A stretch of 11,668 bases of DNA from Phocaeicola_A sp964580305. Its GTDB lineage: Bacteria; Bacteroidota; Bacteroidia; Bacteroidales; Bacteroidaceae. Location of the stretch: positions 1 to 11,668 of the forward strand of contig CAZOKL010000072.1 in NCBI GenBank assembly GCA_964580305.1, given 5' to 3'. The position numbers and the translations under genes were made by a program. Positions within the stretch are counted from its first letter, which is position 1. Every line of letters starts with the position of its first letter. Below the pieces are notes generated by a model. The model was not told the origin of the DNA. It searched no databases and saw only the letters and a program-made list of their open reading frames with translations. Positions 1 through 5,345 of this stretch are shown one piece after another.

Positions 1-52
1 CGGGGACACAAGGATTTTCAGTCCTTTGCTCTACCAACTGAGCTATGGCACC
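1..52 (-). tRNA. tRNA-Phe (GAA), partial, 3' part beyond the window
   Basis: Read on the minus strand, the acceptor 5' strand GGTGCCA starts at 52, followed by TA and a D-arm of the usual GCTC...GAGC form. The anticodon stem is AAGGA (26-22) with TCCTT (14-10), closing a 7-nt loop CTGAAAA at 21-15. The anticodon GAA at 19-17 decodes phenylalanine. A 5-nt variable region (9-5) and the first bases of the T-arm follow before the sequence ends. The T-loop and the 3' acceptor strand are off the left edge, so pairing of the acceptor stem and any integration site at the 3' end cannot be checked. The D and anticodon arms look intact, so it is probably functional. Confidence 0.93.
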
Positions 53-72
53 TTGTTTTTTAATTGCAGTTG

Positions 73-103
73 CAAAGGTCGCAATAAATATTTAGGTCTA
101 CAA
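73..103 (-). promoter_or_regulatory. probable promoter of tRNA-Phe
   Basis: On the minus strand a TTG (103-101) is followed after 20 bases by GACCTTTG (80-73), a one-mismatch fit to the Bacteroidota -7 box TAnnTTTG. Transcription would start near 66, giving a leader of about 14 nt before the mature tRNA end at 52. This is a motif match only. Confidence 0.5.
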
Positions 104-123
104 TAAAATCAGGAACTTTTTTC

Positions 124-351
124 TTAAAAAATATGAACATAATACAAGTTTTTGACCATTGAAACCACCCATGTAGCATCGACTTCACTATCATCATTAC
201 TGAAGAACAAGGAGATATCTCTAGGAACCTGTTTAAATTTATTAAGTGCCCCAAGGACGGTTGTTATCTCTTTCATACGCTGGAGAAGGCAAGTGAAAAA
301 AATCGGCAGATATTTCATTTCAAGCTCGGACAAGAACATTCCACCATTCAC
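124..351 (-). CDS. doubtful small ORF, 75 residues, no recognised family
   Basis: A 75-codon ATG-to-stop frame lies on the same strand as the large gene upstream (157 bases away) and the tRNA downstream. I do not recognise the product. It is a mixed, mildly basic sequence with a hydrophobic stretch near residues 13-23 and no cysteine-pair, helix-turn-helix or toxin/antitoxin signature that I can see. It begins with several Met codons (residues 1, 5, 12), leaving the start open. The AT-rich composition differs from the neighbouring genes. It may be a short accessory gene, a decayed fragment or chance. An overlapping plus-strand frame (152-373) is no more convincing. It is listed because it is the best candidate in this gap. 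Confidence 0.22.
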   Translation of the reverse strand: MNGGMFLSELEMKYLPIFFTCLLQRMKEITTVLGALNKFKQVPRDISLFFSNDDSEVDATWVVSMVKNLYYVHIF

Positions 352-507
352 TCAGGAAGCAGGAAAAGGATAATCAGCTCCCGTAGAATGGATGGCATCC
401 GAATCCGGAGGCTGGTATCACAGTTCATGTTCCACACGATGAACAGCGCAGGAACAATGGATTGGAGATGTCGTCAAACACAGTACTACTCTTGTTACAC
501 GAAGTGT

Positions 508-3500
508 TCATCGGCTTTTCAGATTGTCAATGAACAACAACAAGCGGTTTTTCACATTAGCATCACTGACTCCGCTTTCAAAGTCCAGCGAGAGAATGTT
601 GATATCAGGGAACATGTCCTTCAGTCGTTTCTCAATGCCTTTCGATACAATGTGGTTGGCAATGCAGCCAAATGGTTGCAGACTAACGATATGATTGACA
701 CCGCTGCGGGCATACATGATCATCTCAGCCGGAAGCAGCCAGCCTTCTCCAAACTGTGCATTGAGTGTGACGACCTGTTCGGCCTCGCGTGCTTCTTCAA
801 AGATGTCGTGGAAGGGAATGAAATAACGGAAGCGGGAAGCCCGCACATTTACCTTTTCAATCTGCTTACGCACGATGCCATAGACACCGTTCATCAGGAA
901 GTCGGAGAACTTCTTCCGTTCGATGTGAGCCTGAAGTTTCACTTTCCGGTTGACAAACGACTGCATGAAGAAATCGGCCAGTATGGGAGGTACGACTTCA
1001 ATGCCACGTTCGATGAGCCAGTCGACGATGTTCTTCTGAGCAAAAGGATTGAATTTCAAATAGATTTCTCCAACGACTCCGACCTTGGGCAATGTCTTGT
1101 CTTCACAAATCTGGTCAAACTCAACGGCCGCCTCCGACAAGCAATCAAACAAACGGCTGCTCTCATTGCTCTCTATCAATTCGCAACCTCTGCGCAGATA
1201 GAAATCGCTCAGTTTGCGGGCTGTTCCGGCTTTCTTCTCACGCACAACAGAGGCATAATAGAACTTGCTGATGCTGTCACTATAAAGGATGGCGCGTAGG
1301 GCGATTGGCAATATTTTTAACCAGTTTATCTTAAAAGCCGGCTGGTTATTCTCGATGTCGTCACCCAGCGTCAAAGAGACCACGGGCACATCGTCATAGC
1401 CGGCATCCATCAACGCTTTTTTTATTAAAGGCAGATAGTTGGAAGCACGACACTGCCCCCCCGTCTGCGTGATGGCTATCACCGAGCGTGCGGGGTCATA
1501 TTTACCGGTCTTGAACGCCTTGATGATGTCGCCCACAATCAGGGTGGCCGGATAGCACACTTCATTGTTGGCATACTTCAGTCCCCACTCGCATGAAGCC
1601 TCATCGCTCAGCGGCAAGTTCTCGACGTCATATCCCGCCATCCGCAGCACAGAGGGAATGAGAGGCGACAGGAAGGATGTGAAATAGGGAATTAATATTT
1701 TGCGGTTACGATACTTTTCATCATATATGGGTGTTGTCTGAAAAGCCGACATGGTTTTGGCTTTCTCCTTGTCATCAGCCAATTTCAGGCTCTCAATCAG
1801 CGAACGTGCACGCAATTTCATGGAACCGATGTTATTGATGTCGTCCAGTTTGAGTAAAGTAAGCGTCTTGCCGTAACGCAGGAGCAGGTCGCGCACTTCG
1901 TCGGTGATGAACGCATCCGGACCACAACCGAAGGATGTCATCTGCACAAACTGTACGTTATTATCCTGCATGGCACACCATTTTGCTGCTTTCATGATGC
2001 GGTTGGGATAAGCCCACTGGGAAAGGAAGTGAGTGTCCGTGATTTCCAGATTATCACTGCTGGCCACTTCGTCAGTGAGCACCTGGATGCCCATTTCGGC
2101 CAGCATGCCCGACACTTTGTGCTGAATCAACGGGTCTGTGTGATAGGGCCGTCCGGCAAGCAGGATGCAGAGCTTGCCTTGCTGTCGTGCCTCTTCCAGC
2201 AAACGACGGTTATAAGCCGCCAACTCTTCATGGAAACGCTGCTGTTCGGCTACGGCATTACGGAAAGCATTGGCAATAAGCTTGCTGTCAACTCCTATGG
2301 AAACGAGATATTCCGTGCATTGTTTCAGCAAAAGTTTCTCGTCCTTGAAACCGATGACCGGCGAATCAAGGGGAATGTGCGAGGACTGCACACTCTTGAC
2401 CACAGCCGAATAGCCGGTTACGATGGGGCAGTTGAAACTATTATGCTCGTTCGCACGCGAAGGCTCAAACAACACGAACGGCATGAATATGCGGTCGACT
2501 TTCTGTGCCTGCAAGTTCGCAATATGGCTGTGCACCAGCTTGGCCGGGAAACAGATGTTGTCCGACATCACCATGCAGGCATTGCGCTCATAGTTCACAT
2601 AATTCGAAGCGTCTGAAAGGCGCACCTCCAGCCCGCAGGAGGTGAAGAGCGTGTGCCAGAAAGGATATTCTTCAAACATGTTGAGCACCCGCGGGATGCC
2701 GATGACAAGTCGTGGGGCACTCGCACTGCATGGCTGACGGTCAAAGAGCAGTTTCTCCTTAAAGAAATAGGCATTCTCGCCCTTGACGGCCGAGGCACCG
2801 CCATTGCTGAACACCTTCTCACAGCGGTTGCCGGAATAGTATTTCCGCCCGTTTTCAAAACGATAGACCTGTATCAGGCACTGGTTTTCACAGCCTTTGC
2901 AGTTCTGTGACCTGGTTGTGTACACGGCTTGAGCCAGCATGTTTGAGAGGTCTGTCTCTTCCCCCTGGTGCGACATGGCGTAGAGGGCGCATCCGAAGGC
3001 TCCCATCAGTTCCGGACAATCATAGCGCGACACTTCCGCCCCGGTCAGCACCTCGATGGCCCGCACAATGGCATCATTGCGCATCGTACCGCCTTGCACC
3101 ACAATGTGCTTGCCAAGGACGGACACGTCTTTCAGCTTCAACACCTTGTAGAGGCAGTTCTTGACCACGGAATAGGCTAATCCTGCTGCGATGTCGTCAA
3201 TGGTGGCCCCTTCGCGGAGCACCTGTTTCACTTTGGAGTTCATGAAGACCGTGCAGCGCGTGCCCAAATCGCACGGGCGGGAGGAGGAACAGGCTTTGAC
3301 GGCAAACTCTGACGGCATGAAGCCCAGACTCTTGGCAAAGGTCTCGATGAACGAGCCGCAGCCCGAAGAGCAGGCCTCGTTGATTTCTATGCGGTCAATG
3401 ACGCCGTTGTTGACAAAGATGGCCTTCATGTCCTGACCGCCGATGTCGAGAATGAAGCTCACCTGCTCGTCCAGATGCTGGGCCGCCATGTAGTGTGCCA

Positions 3501-4719
3501 CGGTCTCAATGATGCCCGAGTGGAGTTGGAAGGCGGCCTTTATCAGGTCTTCGCCATAGCCGGTGGAGCAGCTGCCTTTGATGCGCAGAAGGGCACCTTT
3601 CCGCTCGCACTCGTCCTTGAGGTGCGTGAGGCCCTCGACCACGGTCTGAATGGGGTTTCCGCCGTTGTTCTTATAGAAGGAATACAGCAAGTTCGACGCT
3701 TCGTCAAGCACGACAATCTTGGTCGTTGTCGACCCTGAATCAATGCCGATGAAGACATCATGCACGCCTTCTTCCAGCACCGCTTTCTTGACGCCGTGAC
3801 GGGCCATCCGCTCACGCCATTCACCATAGGCCTCCGTGCTCTCAAAGATGGGTTGCAACCCGGAGGGGGTGGCGGCGGTGCCCGCAGCCGGCTGACCGGC
3901 CTTCAGCCACCGGATGATGGTGGACAGCTTCTCGATTTTTTCGTCGTCCACCTCGGCCAGGGCAGTTCCAAGGGCTGGCAGCAGCTCGCCCTGCTCGGGG
4001 AGGACGACGTCCTTGTCTTCCAAAGACAGATAGTTCATGAATGCCTTCCGGAGTGCCGGAATGAAAGTCAGCGGACCTCCGCAAAACAATATCGGACTCT
4101 TTATCTCATAACCGCGGGCCAGCGTGACCACAGTCTGCACGGCCACGGCGTGGAATATGGAGGCGGCAATGTCTTCCCGGCTGGCGTTCTTGGCAATCAG
4201 GTTCTGGATGTCGGTCTTGCAGAACACGCCGCAGCGGGAGGCGATGGGATAAATCTGCCCGGCGGCTAAGGCCAGCCGGTTGAGCTCGCCCACGTCCACC
4301 CCGAGAATGATTGCCATCTGGTCAATGAATGCCCCCGTGCCTCCGGCGCAGTTGCCGTTCATGCGCAAGTCCGTCGCCTTTCCGTCCTTGAAAAACACCA
4401 CCTTGGCATCCTCTCCACCGATGTCAATCATTGACTGGGTGGAGGGGTAGTGCTCCCGTATCGCCCTGGCGGCGGCAACCACTTCCTGCACAAAGGGGAT
4501 GCCGTGTCTTTCGGCAAACCCCATGCCCACGGAACCCGTCACACGCAGGGAGACTTCCTCGTCTGCGCACAGCGGAGACAGTTCTTCCAAAAAAGAAAGC
4601 ACAACGTCACGCACTTGTGCGTTGTGCCTTTTATAATTATGGTATATTCTCTGGTTGTTTTCGTTTAATGCGACAACCTTCGCGGTTGTCGAGCCTATAT
4701 CCAAGCCTATTCTTATCAT
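508..4719 (-). CDS. giant acyl-CoA dehydratase activase / HgdB-like reductase fusion (BadF/BadG/HgdC family plus DUF2229-type domains)
   Basis: Product of 1403 residues. Residues 1-260 form one ASKHA activase domain (GLDIGSTT at 5-12, DIGGEDAK at 99-106, Cys124 in NGNCAGGTGAF, Cys163 in SRCGVF). Residues 322-585 form a second (GIDSGSTTTK 325-334, DIGGQDMK 425-432, Cys450 in NEACSSGCGSF, Cys489 in TRCTVF). A linker has CxxCxxxC (607, 610, 614) and Cys633. Two HgdB-like halves follow: NICFPAK (Cys723), AGRPYH (855-860) and SFGCGPD (Cys932), then EVCYPAT (Cys1055), GGQC (Cys1090) and PFGC (Cys1352). In this family the activase couples ATP hydrolysis to electron transfer from an Fe-S cluster to a dehydratase or double-cubane protein. 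The substrate here is unknown. ATG 4719 is chosen because the only in-frame start further upstream (TTG 4761) overlaps the promoter box and the family begins MIRIGLDIGST. There is no signal peptide, so it is cytosolic. It is transcribed divergently from the leu operon. The family call is firm and the function is inferred. Confidence 0.92.
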   Translation of the reverse strand: MIRIGLDIGSTTAKVVALNENNQRIYHNYKRHNAQVRDVVLSFLEELSPLCADEEVSLRVTGSVGMGFAERHGIPFVQEVVAAARAIREHYPSTQSMIDIGGEDAKVVFFKDGKATDLRMNGNCAGGTGAFIDQMAIILGVDVGELNRLALAAGQIYPIASRCGVFCKTDIQNLIAKNASREDIAASIFHAVAVQTVVTLARGYEIKSPILFCGGPLTFIPALRKAFMNYLSLEDKDVVLPEQGELLPALGTALAEVDDEKIEKLSTIIRWLKAGQPAAGTAATPSGLQPIFESTEAYGEWRERMARHGVKKAVLEEGVHDVFIGIDSGSTTTKIVVLDEASNLLYSFYKNNGGNPIQTVVEGLTHLKDECERKGALLRIKGSCSTGYGEDLIKAAFQLHSGIIETVAHYMAAQHLDEQVSFILDIGGQDMKAIFVNNGVIDRIEINEACSSGCGSFIETFAKSLGFMPSEFAVKACSSSRPCDLGTRCTVFMNSKVKQVLREGATIDDIAAGLAYSVVKNCLYKVLKLKDVSVLGKHIVVQGGTMRNDAIVRAIEVLTGAEVSRYDCPELMGAFGCALYAMSHQGEETDLSNMLAQAVYTTRSQNCKGCENQCLIQVYRFENGRKYYSGNRCEKVFSNGGASAVKGENAYFFKEKLLFDRQPCSASAPRLVIGIPRVLNMFEEYPFWHTLFTSCGLEVRLSDASNYVNYERNACMVMSDNICFPAKLVHSHIANLQAQKVDRIFMPFVLFEPSRANEHNSFNCPIVTGYSAVVKSVQSSHIPLDSPVIGFKDEKLLLKQCTEYLVSIGVDSKLIANAFRNAVAEQQRFHEELAAYNRRLLEEARQQGKLCILLAGRPYHTDPLIQHKVSGMLAEMGIQVLTDEVASSDNLEITDTHFLSQWAYPNRIMKAAKWCAMQDNNVQFVQMTSFGCGPDAFITDEVRDLLLRYGKTLTLLKLDDINNIGSMKLRARSLIESLKLADDKEKAKTMSAFQTTPIYDEKYRNRKILIPYFTSFLSPLIPSVLRMAGYDVENLPLSDEASCEWGLKYANNEVCYPATLIVGDIIKAFKTGKYDPARSVIAITQTGGQCRASNYLPLIKKALMDAGYDDVPVVSLTLGDDIENNQPAFKINWLKILPIALRAILYSDSISKFYYASVVREKKAGTARKLSDFYLRRGCELIESNESSRLFDCLSEAAVEFDQICEDKTLPKVGVVGEIYLKFNPFAQKNIVDWLIERGIEVVPPILADFFMQSFVNRKVKLQAHIERKKFSDFLMNGVYGIVRKQIEKVNVRASRFRYFIPFHDIFEEAREAEQVVTLNAQFGEGWLLPAEMIMYARSGVNHIVSLQPFGCIANHIVSKGIEKRLKDMFPDINILSLDFESGVSDANVKNRLLLFIDNLKSR

Positions 4720-4758
4720 ATTCAAGAGCTTCCGTATCGTCTGACACCATTGTCGGGG

Positions 4759-4766
4759 CAAAATTA
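4759..4766 (-). promoter_or_regulatory. probable -7 box of the activase/reductase gene
   Basis: Minus-strand TAATTTTG (4766-4759) is an exact match to the Bacteroidota -7 consensus TAnnTTTG. Transcription would start near 4755, about 35 nt before the ATG at 4719, which supports that start. The expected -33 TTTG is absent (TTTC lies nearby), so the promoter may be weak or need an activator. Confidence 0.45.
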
Positions 4767-4876
4767 AGATGAAAGGCTTGAAACCTCCTCTTTTTTAACA
4801 GATGTTGAAACGTCTTAACAGTCGTTACAGCCGTCCTTCCGGCCAGAAACCGGGGCATGCTTCATCGGGCCGGATG

Positions 4877-4983
4877 GAGACCTTCGTATAGGCCTATACG
4901 AGACCCTCGAATAACTCTATACGAGACCTTCGTATAGCTCTATACGAGATCCTCGAATAGGTCTATACGAGACTCCAGAATGG
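4877..4983. repeat. tandem repeat: four 23-bp units with internal palindromes, plus a decayed fifth
   Basis: Units lie at 4877-4899, 4900-4922, 4923-4945 and 4946-4968. All begin GAGAYCYTCG and end TATAC, and a partial fifth (GAGACTCCAGAATGG) runs to 4983. Units 1 and 3 share TTCGTATAG while 2 and 4 share CTCGAATA, giving a 46-bp higher-order period. Across each unit boundary runs an inverted repeat: 4885-4900 is the perfect 16-bp palindrome CGTATAGGCCTATACG, the third copy is CGTATAG-CT-CTATACG, and the second and fourth are imperfect. There is no T-tract. The array lies upstream of both divergent promoters, so it could be a protein-binding array or an interspersed intergenic element. Confidence 0.9.
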
Positions 4984-5005
4984 AACGGGGCTTGTCTGGC
5001 CGGAC

Positions 5006-5027
5006 GTTTTCGGGCGTCTGCGAAAAC
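5006..5027. repeat. perfect 7-bp inverted repeat, 8-nt loop
   Basis: GTTTTCG (5006-5012) pairs perfectly with CGAAAAC (5021-5027). It lies about 70 bp upstream of the leu promoter -33 element. No T-run of terminator type follows, so an operator or structural role is possible, or chance. Confidence 0.6.
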
Positions 5028-5099
5028 AGCATATCGGGAAAATCGACTTTCATTTTGATGAAATAAAGGGATTCGGACTAAAAAAGTAACGTATTCTTT

Positions 5100-5129
5100 T
5101 TTGATATTTCAGATAAACTGTTACTTTTG
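5100..5129 (+). promoter_or_regulatory. promoter of the leu/cim operon
   Basis: TTTG (5100-5103), at the end of a T-run, is followed after 18 bases by TACTTTTG (5122-5129), an exact match to the Bacteroidota -7 box TAnnTTTG. Transcription should start near 5132, some 20 nt before the leader peptide ATG at 5153. This is the clearest promoter in the window. Confidence 0.75.
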
Positions 5130-5152
5130 CAGCCGTGAAACATAAAACAAAG

Positions 5153-5239
5153 ATGATACGAGGCATTCTGCATATCCTGAGTCTGAACATTTCCATTATT
5201 CTACTGGCCGTGGCTGGCGGAAGTGAGTGTTGCGCATAG
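5153..5239 (+). CDS. Ile/Leu-rich leader peptide of the leu/cim operon (28 residues)
   Basis: ATG at 5153 opens a 28-codon frame ending TAG at 5237-5239. It encodes 6 Ile (residues 2, 5, 8, 13, 15, 16), 5 Leu (6, 9, 11, 17, 18) and 1 Val (20), densest at the run ISIILLAV (13-20, bases 5189-5212). It lies between the promoter and an intrinsic terminator that itself precedes leuA. This is the classic position and composition of an attenuation leader, where slow decoding at scarce Ile or Leu codons steers RNA folding. The peptide itself probably has no further job. An in-frame GTG at 5135 is too close to the predicted transcription start to be favoured. Translation is not shown by the sequence alone, but the codon content in an operon for these same amino acids makes it likely. 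Confidence 0.8.
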   Translation: MIRGILHILSLNISIILLAVAGGSECCA

Positions 5240-5310
5240 GTATGTATGATGTTGACCACGAATACATGAAAGCCTTTCTCACTTCCCCGTGTGAAAGGCT
5301 TTCTTTTTTT
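5188..5310 (+). promoter_or_regulatory. transcription attenuator with alternative RNA pairings
   Basis: Three competing pairings can be read. Segment 1:2 is CATTTCC (5188-5194) with GGAAGTG (5219-5225), 7 bp including one G-U. Segment 2:3 is GGAAGTGAG (5219-5227) with CTCACTTCC (5278-5286), 9 perfect bp, extendable by two G-C pairs (5216-5217 with 5287-5288) past a bulged C. Segment 3:4 is the terminator (5268-5303). A ribosome stalled at the Ile-Ile-Leu-Leu codons (5195-5206) would cover segment 1 and leave segment 2 free to pair with 3, weakening the terminator. A ribosome at the stop codon would cover segment 2, favouring termination. Pairing 2:3 overlaps only the upper stem and loop of the terminator, so full exclusion rests partly on geometry. 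Confidence 0.72.
5268..5310 (+). terminator. intrinsic terminator (attenuator) before leuA
   Basis: GAAAGCCTTTC (5268-5278) pairs perfectly with GAAAGGCTTTC (5293-5303), 11 bp. After one mismatch, CAC (5280-5282) pairs GTG (5289-5291) around the loop TTCCCC. Seven T residues follow (5304-5310). It stands 35 bases before the leuA start, so it must be read through for the operon to be expressed. Confidence 0.93.
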
Positions 5311-5345
5311 GACATGAATGAACAAACGATAAATACAAGTAAGCA

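Larger units (their letters stand above)
53..507. other. AT-rich intergenic stretch between tRNA-Phe and the activase/reductase gene
   Basis: These 455 bases are clearly richer in A and T than the genes around them, mainly from 53 to about 350. Apart from the tRNA promoter and one doubtful small ORF (124-351, minus) I see no recognisable gene. A 6-bp inverted repeat (GTTCAT 423-428 with ATGAAC 439-444) lacks a T-tract. The stretch just past the large gene's stop codon (510-508) has only a 4-bp hairpin without a T-tract, so no convincing intrinsic terminator for the large gene is visible. The stretch could hold the remnant of an insertion beside the tRNA gene, but nothing proves it. Confidence 0.5.
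4720..5099. other. divergent intergenic region rich in repeats
   Basis: No coding gene is visible between the two divergent units. The region holds the minus-strand promoter (4759-4766), a pair of 10-bp inverted sequences (TCCGGCCAGA 4838-4847 and TCTGGCCGGA 4995-5004) bracketing the 23-bp tandem repeat (4877-4983), and a perfect 7-bp inverted repeat (5006-5027). The last part, 5030-5099, shows no clear element and becomes AT-rich toward the leu promoter. Confidence 0.6.

Noticed and set aside
423..444. GTTCAT/ATGAAC hairpin as terminator of the large gene
   Set aside because: It has only 6 bp, no T-tract on the minus strand, and sits more than 60 bases past the stop codon.
388..1299. 303-codon open frame on the plus strand
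   Set aside because: It lies antisense to the C-terminal part of the large activase/reductase gene, whose conserved motifs (for example PFGCIANHIV) fix the real frame. The plus frame has no family motif.
4720..4761. Start of the large gene at TTG 4761, adding 14 residues
   Set aside because: The TTG is part of the predicted -7 promoter box TAATTTTG, and the family begins directly with M-x-x-G-x-D-x-G-S, which matches ATG 4719.
4877..4983. CRISPR array
   Set aside because: Units are 23 bp head-to-tail with no unique spacers between them, and no cas genes are present.
5135..5239. GTG 5135 as start of the leader peptide
   Set aside because: It is in frame but only a few bases after the predicted transcription start. 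ATG 5153 leaves a normal 5' leader.
5132..5345. T-box or metabolite riboswitch upstream of leuA
   Set aside because: I see no T-box sequence or known riboswitch core. The Ile/Leu-rich frame plus terminator explains the leader, and T-boxes are not expected in this group.
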